Counted from the first letter of the stretch, positions 51,334 to 61,640 are shown. The stretch is 64,000 nt of DNA from Ruegeria discodermiae (GCF_030758345.1 NZ_JAVAMO010000002.1:372001-436000); one strand, 5' to 3'. The notes: generated from the sequence alone by a model not told the origin. Program-made: numbers and translations.

Positions 51334-52488
51334 GTGCGTTTTCGGCAGATCACGACCAGGAACAGGAGCCTGCGCCAGCTAGTGGTGTTGTGCCTGCTGG
51401 CACCGCTAGCGGGTTGCTACGAGAAAAAGTCGGAAGCGCCGGCAGCCACAGCGCCGAAGGTTGTTGTTGAAAAGGCAACGGCAGAAGATGTACCGCTCTA
51501 TCTCGAACTGACGGGACGCACCGAAGCGCCCAACACTGTTTTCATTCGATCACGTGTCGACGGTCATGTTGAGGCCCGACCCTTCAAAGAAGGCGCCGAT
51601 ATTGCCAAAGGCGACACGCTGTTCGTTGTCGACCAACGCCCCTACACTACTGAGCTCAAACGGCTCAAGGGCGAGCGAAATAGGGACCAGGCCAGCCTGG
51701 ATTTCGCAAACAGGGAGAAGGAGCGGTTTACTGCTTTGGCAAGTGACGGAACCGTCGCGCAGGAGCAATTGGACCAAAAGACCACCAGCGCGGCCGAAGC
51801 ACAGGGCGATCTCGACAGCAGCCAGGGCGCGGTTGAGTCAGCGCAGGTCAACGTTGACTACACCACCGTATCGGCGCCGATCAGTGGACGCATCGGGCGG
51901 GTTTTTCAGGATGTCGGCAATATCGTATCGGCCAATGACACGGTATTGGCTGAGCTTGTCGAGATGGACCCTCTCTACGTCTATGTAAGCCCCAGCGAAA
52001 CGCAGTTTTTGCAGTTGGAAAAATACAGATCGGCCAATCCTGATCTCAAGGTCGCGATCACACTGATTGACGGCAGCGTCCACCCACATTCAGGCGCGCT
52101 CGACTTCTCCGATCCCGGTGTTGATCCCACAACGGGCACGATCGCGGTGCGGGCGGTGTTCCCCAACCCCGAAAAGACATTACGCCCCGGTCAATATGCA
52201 ACTGTGAACATCGAGCTTACCGAACAGACGGGGCAGATAACCGTACCCTCAGAAGCCATTGCGCAGGATCAGGCCGGGTTCTTTGTGTTTGTTGTCGGCA
52301 AAGATGACAAGGCAGACATGCGGCGCGTAACTGTTGGCCGCACCTATGAAGGTCGGCGCATCGTCATGACCGGATTGAAAGAGGGTGAAACGGTCATCGT
52401 GCAAGGACAGCAACGGGTCCGATCGGGCATGGCCGTGCAAATCAAAAAACCATCCGACGGCTCGGATGGCAATAAGGCTGATGGCTGA
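51334..52488 (+). CDS. RND efflux periplasmic adaptor lipoprotein
   Basis: 384 aa, GTG start. Lipobox LLAPLAGC (Cys at about residue 28) anchors it in the inner membrane. Order of segments: beta-barrel and lipoyl half (VFIRSRVDGHVEARPFKEGA), a long coiled-coil hairpin (residues ~100-170, KRLKGERNRDQASLDFANRE), second lipoyl half (VDYTTVSAPISGRIGRVFQD), barrel (LRPGQYATVNIEL). Typical MexE/AcrA-like adaptor length. The gene ends directly at the ATG of the pump gene. Confidence 0.92.
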   Translation: MRFRQITTRNRSLRQLVVLCLLAPLAGCYEKKSEAPAATAPKVVVEKATAEDVPLYLELTGRTEAPNTVFIRSRVDGHVEARPFKEGADIAKGDTLFVVDQRPYTTELKRLKGERNRDQASLDFANREKERFTALASDGTVAQEQLDQKTTSAAEAQGDLDSSQGAVESAQVNVDYTTVSAPISGRIGRVFQDVGNIVSANDTVLAELVEMDPLYVYVSPSETQFLQLEKYRSANPDLKVAITLIDGSVHPHSGALDFSDPGVDPTTGTIAVRAVFPNPEKTLRPGQYATVNIELTEQTGQITVPSEAIAQDQAGFFVFVVGKDDKADMRRVTVGRTYEGRRIVMTGLKEGETVIVQGQQRVRSGMAVQIKKPSDGSDGNKADG

Positions 52489-55400
52489 ATGCTGAGCCGG
52501 TTCTTCATCTTCAGACCCGTCTTTGCCTCGGTGATCGCCCTGGTCATTGTGATCGCAGGGTTGATTTCTATACCCCTGCTTCCCGTTGGTGAGTTTCCGG
52601 AGGTTGTGCCGCCGACGGTTGTCGTCAGCGCCACATATACCGGTGGCAGCGCCGAAGTGGTCGAAGAGACGGTAACCATTCCCCTAGAGGAGCAGATAAA
52701 CGGCGTTCAGGGCATGGTTTACATGTCATCGACCAGTTCCAACGACGGAACCTCGAATATCACCGTAACCTTCGAGGAAGGTTATGACCTCAGTATTGCC
52801 GCAGTGGACACTCAAAACAGGGTCTCCACGGCCATGGCGCAGCTTCCGGATGAGGTCGTTGCCTCTGGCGTGACGGTCACAAAAGAGTCGGTTGACCTGA
52901 CCATGGGGGTCAACCTGATTTCACCAAACGGACAGTTCGACGAACTGTTCATCTCGAACTACGCAGACATCCACATAACCGACCGGCTCAAGCGTATCCC
53001 GGGCGTCGGAACGGTGATGGTATGGGGCGAGCGGGTTTACGCGATGCGTATCTGGCTTGATCCCGAAAAGATGGCAAGCCTCGGCCTGACCGCTTCTGAC
53101 GTCTACGACGCGATTACCCAGCAAAACCAGCAGGTCGCCGCCGGTTCTCTGGGTGCGCCCCCGACGGGCGATAATCAAAAGTTCCAACTGACACTGACCG
53201 CAAAGGGACGGCTCGATAGCAAGGAAGAGTTCGAGGATATCATCCTGGGCGTCGGCGACGACAGCGCTGTCATTCGGCTGAAAGACGTGGCGCGCGTCGA
53301 ACTGGGCGCCGAAGATTACTCGTTCACTTCCACGCTGGACAGCGGGCCGACAGTGGGCCTTGGTATCATGCAGCTTCCCGGGGCCAACGCTCTGCAACTG
53401 GCATCGCAGGTTCGCGAGACCATGGCAGAGCTGTCCCAGGACTTCCCCGATGGCCTTGAATACACCGTCATCTACGACACGACGAATTTCGATCGCGAGG
53501 CAATCCGGGACGTTCTTTTCACACTTGGGCAGGCAATTCTGCTTGTCGTTTTTGTCATCGTGATCTTCCTGCCCAACCTGCGGGCGGCGATTGTTCCGGT
53601 GATTACAATCCCGGTCTGCCTGATCGGCACCTTCGCCCTGATGCTGGCCCTTGGCTTTTCCATCAACTTGCTGACGTTGTTCGGTCTCGTGCTAGCGGTC
53701 GGATTGGTCGTCGATGATGCAATCGTTGTGGTGGAAAACGTCTCGCGCCATATCGAGAATGGCGAGACGGACGCAAAAAAAGCGGCAAGCCTTGCCATGG
53801 ATGAGGTCACCAGCCCGATTGTGGCCACCTCACTGGTGCTTATGGCAGTGTTCATACCCGTGGCATTGATGCCGGGTCTGACAGGGAAGCTATACCAGCA
53901 GTTCGCTCTGACCATCGCGTCGGCAGTCGCCATTTCGGCGATCAACGCCCTGACGCTTAGCCCGGCTCTGTGTGGATTGCTGCTGGGCGGTGCCCGACCC
54001 AAAGCCAAGATCATCCAACGGTTCGATGCTGGCTTTGCTTGGTTTACGCTTCGCTATGAAGCGGTGGTTGGGTGGTTTATCCGGGTTTGGCAGCCGGTGG
54101 CATTGGCGTTCGCTGCTCTTTTGGCGGGAACTGTCTATATGTTTACCGTTGTGCCTGCTGGATTTATCCCAAACGAAGACCAGGGCTATTTCATCATCAG
54201 CCTCGAAACGCCTGAAGGTACGGCACTGGGACAGACCCAGAAGGTCGTCGATGAAGCGTACGAAATCCTGCATGATCTGCCCGGCGTCAAAGGCGTCATC
54301 ACTTTTGCAGGCTTCAGTTTTCTCACAAACACCACTGCCTCCAACCAAGGCAACCTGTTCGCCGTTCTCGAATCTTGGGACAAGAGGAAAGGCTCGGGTG
54401 AAAGCGTAACCGCGCTCATGGCGAAGGCGCAGGCGCAGTTTGATGAACTCCCCGGTGGGGTGCTCACCACCTTCAATCCGCCGCCCATCTTCGGCCTGTC
54501 CCCTACCGGCGGATTCCAATTCGAACTGCAGGATACGACTGGCGGTTCACTGCAGGATCTGGAACAGATAACGCAAGAAATGGTTACGGCTGGAAATGCC
54601 CGGCCTGAACTTTCCGGTCTGTTCAGCCCGTTTTCGGCCAGCACGCCGCAGCTCCATCTCGAACTTGACCGGACCAAAGCGCTAACCGAGGGCATTTTGG
54701 TCGATGATGTATTCGATGCGCTGCAAACCTTCTTGGGAGGCATCTACGTCAACGATTTCAACATCTATGGCCGGGTTTACAAAGTTTATCTGCAGGCCGA
54801 CATAAATGCGCGACAGGCCGAAGAGGATATCGGCCGACTTTATGTGCGCAATGACCAAGGCGGCATGGTGCCGTTGAGCGCGTTGGTAACGGTGCAGCCC
54901 CAAATCGGGGCGCGCACGATCAACCACTACAACCTGTTCCGCTCAACCAGCATCAACGGCGCCGCCGGAGAGGGGCACAGTTCCAGTCAGGCTATTGCCG
55001 CCATGAACAGCCTTGCAAAACAGACATTACCGCAGGGCTACAGCTTTGAATGGACAGGAAATGCCTATCAGGAACTCAAGGCCGGGAATGTTGCGCCGAT
55101 CCTGTTCGGGCTGGCCGTTGTCTTTGCCTTCCTCTTTCTGGCCGCCCAGTATGAAAGCTTCGTCATGCCCCTGATGGTTTTGCTGGCGGTCCCGCTTGCG
55201 ATCTTCGGCGCGCTCGTGGCACAGTGGCTACGCGGCTATGACAATAACCTCTACTGCCAGATCGGGCTGGTCATGCTGATTGGTCTGGCAAGCAAGGGGG
55301 CCATCCTGATCATCGAATTTGCCCGGCGTCGACGCCAAGAGGGCCTGTCGGTCGAGGAATCAGCGATGGAGGCCGCACGCATCCGTATCAGACCGCTCCT

Positions 55401-55608
55401 GATGACCGCGTTTGCTTTCATCCTCGGCGTTCTGCCGCTGGTGATTGCCAGCGGCGCCGGCTCTGCTGCCCGACGGTCTCTTGGAACCGCCGTCTTTGGC
55501 GGCATGATAGTCGCAACTGTGTTGAGCCTAGTATTGGTGCCGGTTCTATACGTCATTATCGAACGGCTGCGGGAGCGAGCGTCTGGCAAGCGGACAATTT
55601 CCGAATGA
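52489..55608 (+). CDS. RND multidrug efflux pump, HAE-1 type
   Basis: 1039 aa, normal length for AcrB/MexF. Twelve helices; proton-relay aspartates in helix 4 (VGLVVDDAIVVVENV). N-terminal signature FFIFRPVFASVIALVIVIAG; large periplasmic loops after helices 1 and 7. It shares the transcript with the adaptor, with a zero-base gap. No outer-membrane factor or local TetR/LysR regulator is encoded beside it; a TolC-like protein elsewhere is presumed. Confidence 0.94.
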   Translation: MLSRFFIFRPVFASVIALVIVIAGLISIPLLPVGEFPEVVPPTVVVSATYTGGSAEVVEETVTIPLEEQINGVQGMVYMSSTSSNDGTSNITVTFEEGYDLSIAAVDTQNRVSTAMAQLPDEVVASGVTVTKESVDLTMGVNLISPNGQFDELFISNYADIHITDRLKRIPGVGTVMVWGERVYAMRIWLDPEKMASLGLTASDVYDAITQQNQQVAAGSLGAPPTGDNQKFQLTLTAKGRLDSKEEFEDIILGVGDDSAVIRLKDVARVELGAEDYSFTSTLDSGPTVGLGIMQLPGANALQLASQVRETMAELSQDFPDGLEYTVIYDTTNFDREAIRDVLFTLGQAILLVVFVIVIFLPNLRAAIVPVITIPVCLIGTFALMLALGFSINLLTLFGLVLAVGLVVDDAIVVVENVSRHIENGETDAKKAASLAMDEVTSPIVATSLVLMAVFIPVALMPGLTGKLYQQFALTIASAVAISAINALTLSPALCGLLLGGARPKAKIIQRFDAGFAWFTLRYEAVVGWFIRVWQPVALAFAALLAGTVYMFTVVPAGFIPNEDQGYFIISLETPEGTALGQTQKVVDEAYEILHDLPGVKGVITFAGFSFLTNTTASNQGNLFAVLESWDKRKGSGESVTALMAKAQAQFDELPGGVLTTFNPPPIFGLSPTGGFQFELQDTTGGSLQDLEQITQEMVTAGNARPELSGLFSPFSASTPQLHLELDRTKALTEGILVDDVFDALQTFLGGIYVNDFNIYGRVYKVYLQADINARQAEEDIGRLYVRNDQGGMVPLSALVTVQPQIGARTINHYNLFRSTSINGAAGEGHSSSQAIAAMNSLAKQTLPQGYSFEWTGNAYQELKAGNVAPILFGLAVVFAFLFLAAQYESFVMPLMVLLAVPLAIFGALVAQWLRGYDNNLYCQIGLVMLIGLASKGAILIIEFARRRRQEGLSVEESAMEAARIRIRPLLMTAFAFILGVLPLVIASGAGSAARRSLGTAVFGGMIVATVLSLVLVPVLYVIIERLRERASGKRTISE

Positions 55609-55954
55609 GACCATGTTGTAAGGCCAAGCCCGCTCCGTCAGGTGCTTCAACGTGACGTTGCCACGCTAATTTTTCCAAAAGTGGATCTGAAGTTGCAGAC
55701 AGTCTAAAGACGCGCCATTTGTTCGGCATTCAGCCAGAAAAGATCAGACATGTTCACCGCTCATTTTATGCTGTCGGCCCTTATCCCAAGCCACTTTCAC
55801 TCGCGCGAGTCCGGCGTCAGTCAGCAACGGGCTCTTTGCTCTGGTTTTTTTGATGCTCGAATGGTTTCGTCCATTGGAAAAGATTGCCGATGCCCGCGTG
55901 CCGCGCGGTAACGACCGGCGCAGCTTCAGGTTTCAGTTTTCGAAACCGAGTGCT
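55609..55954. other. Spacer between convergent RND and glpR genes
   Basis: 346 bp without a recognisable gene, RNA or strong terminator hairpin. Short frames present have no similarity I can name. Confidence 0.5.
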
Positions 55955-56725
55955 TCAATCGCTTTGGCCCGGATGTCGAATCAATGTCGAGTTCTGGTCG
56001 CAAACTCTCTTGCACATCGGGTCCACCGGCTGGTCTGAAAAGAACACATCGATATCCGCCAGGGACCCGATCAGGACAGGCGCATCTCTTTCGAATTTCG
56101 ACGTGTCCGCAACCAGGAAGACCTCCTTGCAATGTTTGATGATCGTCTTACTTACGCGCACTTCCTGAATATCAAAATCGAGTATATCCCCGGTATGTGT
56201 CAGGGCTGAGCAGCCGATAATGCCATAGTCGAAACGAAACTGTTCGATGGTTTGTTCAGCGAGGTAGCCGATCAGCCCACCGTCCGATCGCCGCAGGCTA
56301 CCACCCGTCACAACGACATCAACCTTGGGGTTCTCGGACAAAATCAGAGCCACGTTGATGTTGTTTGTCACAACAAGCAAACCTTCGTGGTTTAAGAGCT
56401 CATTGGCCACAGCCTCGGTCGTGGTGCCGATGTTCAGAAACAGCGAGCAATCGTTGGGGATGTTTTGGGCGCACAGTTTTGCAATGTCGAACTTCGCGCT
56501 GAGATTGAGCTCGCGGCGATCGCTGTACCCGATATTGGTGGTACTCGAAGGCAGAACCGCACCACCATGTATCCGATCAAGGTGGCCATCGTCAGCGAGC
56601 TCGGAAAGATCCCGCCGAATAGTCTGGGGTGTCACCCCAAAGTGGCCAACGAGGCCTTCGACGGTTACTCGACCATCCCGCCGCGCCATGCTGATGATCT
56701 CCGGTTTTCGTAATGTGCGCGCCAT
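55955..56725 (-). CDS. glpR: DeoR-family regulator of the glycerol operon
   Basis: 256 aa from ATG 56725 (GAGGAA 6 nt ahead). N-terminal DeoR helix-turn-helix (DGRVTVEGLVGHFGVTPQTI, RRDLSELADDGHLDRIHGGA) at residues 18-58, followed by a DeoRC sugar-phosphate sensor domain (LFLNIGTTTEAVANELLNHE). It is divergent from glpD and the glycerol importer, so glycerol-3-phosphate-responsive repression is expected. TTTCGTTTT repeats occur in the intergenic region. Confidence 0.85.
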   Translation of the reverse strand: MARTLRKPEIISMARRDGRVTVEGLVGHFGVTPQTIRRDLSELADDGHLDRIHGGAVLPSSTTNIGYSDRRELNLSAKFDIAKLCAQNIPNDCSLFLNIGTTTEAVANELLNHEGLLVVTNNINVALILSENPKVDVVVTGGSLRRSDGGLIGYLAEQTIEQFRFDYGIIGCSALTHTGDILDFDIQEVRVSKTIIKHCKEVFLVADTSKFERDAPVLIGSLADIDVFFSDQPVDPMCKRVCDQNSTLIRHPGQSD

Positions 56726-56748
56726 GTCGAATTCCTCGTCAGCGAACT

Positions 56749-56901
56749 TTTCGTTTTCCGTATTTTGCGAGCATATGCGCTTCACATCAAGCATACGCAC
56801 AGTTTTGGAAGTAACTTAGCCCATCAGAGCCTCGTCATAGCTTTTCGGCACCTTCAGCTTACAAAAAATATTTAAAATGAGATGGTTACAGTAAAACGAA
56901 A
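56749..56901. promoter_or_regulatory. Possible GlpR boxes
   Basis: TTTCGTTTT occurs on the plus strand at 56749-56757 and on the minus strand at 56901-56893, flanking the glpR-glpD promoter region. DeoR-family sites often contain TTTCG-type repeats. Evidence is only the repeated 9-mer. Confidence 0.35.
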
Positions 56902-56989
56902 CAAAGCGAACATTTTTTCTTTCAATTTCGCGCGCTTTTTGCAATAACAGAACCGGGGAGCAAAACAATTCGTGATCGGGAGGAGAGTC

Positions 56990-58579
56990 ATGGATGCGGA
57001 CGTCGACCTGCTGATCATTGGCGGGGGCATCAACGGATGCGGCATTGCACGAGACGCTGCTGGCCGGGGTATGTCTGTCGCCCTTGCGGAAATGAACGAT
57101 ATCGGATCAGCGACATCAGCATCATCGACGAAGCTGTTCCATGGCGGCCTACGCTATCTTGAGTATTTCGAATTCAGGCTCGTGAGAGAGTCGCTGATTG
57201 AGCGCGAACGCTTACTGCGCGCTATGCCGCACATCTCATGGCCGATGCGCTTCGTGTTGCCGTTTCACTCGAGCATGCGGTTCGAATCCGATACGCCGAC
57301 CTCAAGATTGCTGAATGTCTTCATGCCCTGGATGAAAGGGCGCAGGCCTGTGTGGCTTATCCGTCTGGGCTTGTTCATGTATGACAATCTTGGAGGCCGC
57401 GAAATTCTGCCGGGCACAAAAAGCATAGATTTGCGCAGCGACCCGGTCGGACGGCCTTTGAACGAAAAATTCCGCAAGGCCTATGAGTACTCTGATTGCT
57501 GGGTCGAAGATTCGCGGCTTGTCGTTTTGAACGCGCGAGACGCACAAGCGCGAGGTGCGCGCATCTTGCCACGGCACAAGGTGGTCAAGGCCAACGCGGC
57601 AGATGGCATCTGGCGGGTGACACTCAGAGACACACGGAGCGGTGACGAAGAAGAAGTAACCTGTCGCATGTTGGTAAACGCCGCCGGTCCGTGGGTTGCA
57701 GAAATGGCGCGGGGTACCCTGCGCAGCAATCAGCAGGCCAGCGTACGCCTAGTCCGTGGCAGTCATATCGTGACCAAACGGTTGTTCGATCACGACAAAT
57801 GCTACTTTTTCCAGGGCACCGACGGGCGCATCATCTTCGCAATCCCGTATGAGACTGACTTTACGCTGATCGGTACGACCGATGCGGATCATTCCGAACC
57901 GTCAGAAAAACCCGAATGCACCGAAGAAGAGCAGCAGTACCTGCTGGGCTTTATCAATCAGTATGTCGCCAAACCAGTTACTAGCGATGACATCGTCTGG
58001 ACCTACTCTGGCGTTCGGCCACTTTATGATGACGGGGCAAGCAGTGCGAGCGCGGCCACACGAGACTACGTGCTGAAGGTCGATGAATCGATCGGCGCTC
58101 CGTTGTTGAACATATTTGGCGGCAAGATCACGACGTACCGGCGGCTGGCGGAAAGCGCAATGAAGGAAATTCGCACCTTTTTTCCGAAACTGTCTGAGGA
58201 TTGGACGGCCGGAGTGGCTCTGCCTGGAGGTGATTTTCCTGTGCAGGGATTTGATGACCTAGTCACCAAGCTTAGGCAGCAAAATACCTTCTTGGATGAT
58301 CGTTGGGCGCGCCGTCTGGCGCGGGCTTACGGCACCGAAGCGATGAAAATCCTCCAAGATGTTCGCAGCGCTGCTGATATGGGCGAAGAATTTGGGGCAA
58401 CGCTGACCGAAAAGGAAGTCCATTGGCTTATGAACAACGAATATGCCGAAACTGCTGAAGACGTGCTTTGGCGCCGTAGTAAGCTGGGCCTGCACATGTC
58501 TCGCGATCAGATCGAACGGCTGGCCGAGTGGATGGAAGACAAACAACCAGTTCAGCCCGTTGGCGCTGCAGCTGAATAA
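56990..58579 (+). CDS. glpD: aerobic glycerol-3-phosphate dehydrogenase
   Basis: 529 aa from ATG 56990 (GGAGGAG 5 nt upstream). FAD-binding start DVDLLIIGGGINGCGIARDA and the family block TSASSTKLFHGGLRYLEYFE; C-terminal helical cap from about residue 390. It oxidises glycerol-3-phosphate to dihydroxyacetone phosphate at the inner membrane and passes electrons to quinone. First gene of the glp operon, 12 bp before glpS. Confidence 0.95.
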   Translation: MDADVDLLIIGGGINGCGIARDAAGRGMSVALAEMNDIGSATSASSTKLFHGGLRYLEYFEFRLVRESLIERERLLRAMPHISWPMRFVLPFHSSMRFESDTPTSRLLNVFMPWMKGRRPVWLIRLGLFMYDNLGGREILPGTKSIDLRSDPVGRPLNEKFRKAYEYSDCWVEDSRLVVLNARDAQARGARILPRHKVVKANAADGIWRVTLRDTRSGDEEEVTCRMLVNAAGPWVAEMARGTLRSNQQASVRLVRGSHIVTKRLFDHDKCYFFQGTDGRIIFAIPYETDFTLIGTTDADHSEPSEKPECTEEEQQYLLGFINQYVAKPVTSDDIVWTYSGVRPLYDDGASSASAATRDYVLKVDESIGAPLLNIFGGKITTYRRLAESAMKEIRTFFPKLSEDWTAGVALPGGDFPVQGFDDLVTKLRQQNTFLDDRWARRLARAYGTEAMKILQDVRSAADMGEEFGATLTEKEVHWLMNNEYAETAEDVLWRRSKLGLHMSRDQIERLAEWMEDKQPVQPVGAAAE

Positions 58580-58591
58580 GGGGAGGATTTG

Positions 58592-59680
58592 ATGACACTG
58601 GAGCTCAAAGGCGTCATGCGGAAAGTTGGAAGCGAGACGCATATTCACCCAACAAATCTGACGCTTGAGAAAGGAACGATGAACGTTCTGCTTGGGCCGA
58701 CGTCGTCCGGAAAAACCACATTGATGCGGCTCATGGCGGGTTTGGATGCGCCGACAACCGGACATGTGTACTGGGAAGGCGAGGACGTCACAGGAGTCCG
58801 CGTTCAGGATCGCCAGATCGCTATGGTCTACCAGCAGTTCATCAACTACCCATCGATGACGGTTTATGACAACATCGCATCTCCGCTACGGCTGCTTGGT
58901 GCGTCTTCGTCTGAGATCGATGCGGCGGTGAAAAAGTCCGCCGACCTCATGAAACTGACCCCGATGCTTGATCGCAAACCACTGGAGCTTTCGGGTGGTC
59001 AGCAGCAGCGCTGCGCGCTTGCCAGGGCTTTGGTAAAGAATGCCGGTCTGGTGCTGTTGGATGAACCACTGGCCAATCTCGACTACAAACTGCGCGAAGA
59101 ACTGCGCGTCGAGATTCCCAAGATTTTCGAAGAATCCGGTTCCATCTTCGTCTATGCGACGACGGAACCCGAAGAAGCGCTGCTGCTGGGCGGAAACACC
59201 GCAACCCTATGGGAAGGTCAGGTCACACAATTCGGTCTGACACCAACGGTTTATCGGCAGCCCGCCGACGCGGCGACCGCGCGCGTGTTTAGTGACCCAC
59301 CAATGAACTTCCTTTCGATCAGTAAGACCGGCGCCCAGCTGATGTTCGGCGACGGCCAGAGTGTTGCGGCCGAAGGAGCGCTTGGTTCTCTGGCAGATGG
59401 TCGCTACATCGCCGGGTTCCGCCCCAATCACGTAGAGATCGAACGCCATGGTGCCGACGCTATGCAGTTCGAAACCAAGCTGGTGGTCACCGAACTGACT
59501 GGGTCCGAGACCTTTGTTCATTTGGATCATCACGGCGAGCGCTGGGTTGGCCTGGTGCATGGCGTTCATGAGCTGGAACTCGGCAGTGCGCTGAACGTCT
59601 ATCTCGACCCCAGCCATGTCTACATTTTCAGCGAAGCCGGGCAGTTGGTCGCGCCGGCCTCATACGCGATTGCGGCCTGA
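58592..59680 (+). CDS. glpS: glycerol ABC importer ATPase GlpS (signature intact, H-switch replaced)
   Basis: 362 aa from ATG 58592 (GGGGAGG). Walker A GPTSSGKTT, Q-loop VYQQF, signature ELSGGQQQR and Walker B LVLLDEPLANLD are intact. The switch region reads FVYATTEPEEALLLG, with Thr in place of the conserved His. A C-terminal MalK-like regulatory domain follows. It works with GlpT, whose defects are complementary. Together with glpPQ and glpV it forms the Rhizobium-type glycerol importer. Confidence 0.88.
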   Translation: MTLELKGVMRKVGSETHIHPTNLTLEKGTMNVLLGPTSSGKTTLMRLMAGLDAPTTGHVYWEGEDVTGVRVQDRQIAMVYQQFINYPSMTVYDNIASPLRLLGASSSEIDAAVKKSADLMKLTPMLDRKPLELSGGQQQRCALARALVKNAGLVLLDEPLANLDYKLREELRVEIPKIFEESGSIFVYATTEPEEALLLGGNTATLWEGQVTQFGLTPTVYRQPADAATARVFSDPPMNFLSISKTGAQLMFGDGQSVAAEGALGSLADGRYIAGFRPNHVEIERHGADAMQFETKLVVTELTGSETFVHLDHHGERWVGLVHGVHELELGSALNVYLDPSHVYIFSEAGQLVAPASYAIAA

Positions 59681-59691
59681 GGAGGGGCACA

Positions 59692-60768
59692 ATGGCAAAA
59701 ATCACTCTCGACAATCTCGCGCATTCCTACTTCCCGAACCCCAAATCGGAAGATGACTTTGCGCTCAAAGAACTAAACCATGTCTGGTCGGACGGGGAAG
59801 CATATGCACTTCTTGGATCGTCAGGCTGTGGTAAATCCACGCTTCTCAACATCATTTCTGGATTGCTTATGCCAAGCCAGGGGCGGATTCTTTTTGACGA
59901 TGTAGACGTGACGGCGGCCTCTACGGCAGACCGCAACATCGCGCAGGTTTTCCAGTTTCCAGTTGTCTACGACACTATGACTGTGCGCGATAATCTGGCA
60001 TTCCCGCTGAAGAACCGCGGCGCCAGCGCATCATATGTGGCTCAACGTGTTCAGCAGATCGCCGAGATGATCGGCATGGAAGCGGAACTGGATCGGCGCG
60101 CGCGCGGTCTGACGGCAGACGCCAAGCAGAAAATCTCGCTGGGTCGCGGTATGGTGCGCGAAGACGTGAACGCGCTTCTGTTTGACGAACCGCTGACCGT
60201 GATTGACCCGCATATGAAGTGGGAGCTTCGTACACAGCTCAAATCGCTGCACCACGAGTTCGGCCACACCATGATCTATGTGACCCACGACCAGACCGAG
60301 GCGCTGACCTTCGCCGACAAGGTTGTGGTCATGTATGACGGTCGCGTGGTTCAGATCGGTACGCCCGAAGAGCTGTTTGAAAAGCCCGAGCACACATTTG
60401 TCGGCTACTTCATCGGTTCGCCGGGGATGAACGTCATCCCTGCACAGGTCGAAGGCAATATGGCAACCGTGCACGGCTCGTCGGTAGAGCTATCCCAGCG
60501 GTTCCCAACCCTGAACGGCAACGTTGCATTGGGCGTCCGTCCCGAGTTTGTGACGCTAACCGAAGGTGACGGCCTGCCCGTTAAAGTGCGCCGCGTCGAG
60601 GACGTGGGTCGCCACAAGATCGTACGCGCTGAGCTTTTTGGAAATGAAATCAATATTGTAGCCAGCGAAACCTTATCGATCTCACCAGACATGAACCGCG
60701 TGGTGTTCGATCCATCGCGTGTCAATGTCTATGTCGATGAATGGCTCAAGGAAGGGGAGGCAGCCTGA
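59692..60768 (+). CDS. glpT: glycerol ABC importer ATPase GlpT (degenerate signature, intact H-switch)
   Basis: 358 aa. Walker A GSSGCGKST, Q-loop VFQFPVV, Walker B LLFDEPLTVIDP and switch YVTHDQTEALTFAD are intact, but the signature LSGGQ is replaced by GLTADAKQKISLGRG. In a GlpS-GlpT dimer the site built from GlpT Walker motifs plus GlpS LSGGQ is consensus, and the opposite site is degenerate. The stop overlaps the glpP start (TGATG). Confidence 0.88.
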   Translation: MAKITLDNLAHSYFPNPKSEDDFALKELNHVWSDGEAYALLGSSGCGKSTLLNIISGLLMPSQGRILFDDVDVTAASTADRNIAQVFQFPVVYDTMTVRDNLAFPLKNRGASASYVAQRVQQIAEMIGMEAELDRRARGLTADAKQKISLGRGMVREDVNALLFDEPLTVIDPHMKWELRTQLKSLHHEFGHTMIYVTHDQTEALTFADKVVVMYDGRVVQIGTPEELFEKPEHTFVGYFIGSPGMNVIPAQVEGNMATVHGSSVELSQRFPTLNGNVALGVRPEFVTLTEGDGLPVKVRRVEDVGRHKIVRAELFGNEINIVASETLSISPDMNRVVFDPSRVNVYVDEWLKEGEAA

Positions 60769-61637
60769 TGGAAAAGACGGTCAATCAAAGAGCCTGGTTT
60801 TTGATCCTACCGGTTCTGATCCTGGTTGCATTCTCAGCGGTCATTCCGTTGATGACGGTGGTCAACTACTCGGTGCAGGACACTTTCGGCAACAACCAGT
60901 TCTTCTGGGCCGGTCTGGAATGGTTCGCCGAGATGCTCAGCAGCGAACGTATGTGGGACGCTCTTGGTCGCCAGATCATGTTCTCGGCAATCATTCTGGC
61001 AATCGAAATCCCCTTGGGTATTTTCGTTGCGCTGAACATGCCCAAAAGCGGGTTCTGGTCCAGCTTCTGCCTTGTGCTGATGTCCCTGCCATTGCTGATC
61101 CCGTGGAACGTGGTTGGCACGATCTGGCAGATTTTCGGTCGCGTTGACATAGGTTTGCTGGGCTTTGTTCTTGATAAGCTGAACATCCCCTACAACTACA
61201 CGCAGGACATCGTCTCGGCCTGGATCACCATTGTTGTCATGGATGTCTGGCATTGGACTTCACTGGTTGCGCTGCTGGCGTTCGCGGGCCTCAAATCGAT
61301 ACCAGATGCCTACTACCAGGCCGCAAAAATCGATCAGGCATCACGCTGGAAAGTGTTCCGCTTCATCGAACTACCGAAAATGATGGGCGTTTTGATGATC
61401 GCCATCCTGCTGAGATTTATGGACAGCTTCATGATCTATACGGAGCCGTTCGTTGTCACCGGTGGCGGGCCGGGCAATGCCACGACGCTGCTTTCCATCG
61501 ACCTCGTCAAAATGGCCCTTGGACAGTTCGACCTTGGACCCGCAGCAGCTTTCTCGATCATGTACTATCTGGTGATCCTGCTGATTTCCTGGGTGTTCTA
61601 CACGGTCATGACCAACCTCGACAAACAGGACGGCTAA
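60768..61637 (+). CDS. glpP: glycerol ABC importer permease GlpP
   Basis: 289 aa from ATG 60768, overlapping glpT by one base. MalF-like permease with six helices (AWFLILPVLILVAFSAVIPL first) and EAA loop IPDAYYQAAKIDQASRWKVF. Three bases separate it from glpQ. Confidence 0.88.
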   Translation: MEKTVNQRAWFLILPVLILVAFSAVIPLMTVVNYSVQDTFGNNQFFWAGLEWFAEMLSSERMWDALGRQIMFSAIILAIEIPLGIFVALNMPKSGFWSSFCLVLMSLPLLIPWNVVGTIWQIFGRVDIGLLGFVLDKLNIPYNYTQDIVSAWITIVVMDVWHWTSLVALLAFAGLKSIPDAYYQAAKIDQASRWKVFRFIELPKMMGVLMIAILLRFMDSFMIYTEPFVVTGGGPGNATTLLSIDLVKMALGQFDLGPAAAFSIMYYLVILLISWVFYTVMTNLDKQDG

Positions 61638-61640
61638 ACA

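Noticed and set aside
51334-55608. Complete tripartite RND efflux operon
   Set aside because: Only adaptor and pump are present; no outer-membrane factor gene follows within the window.
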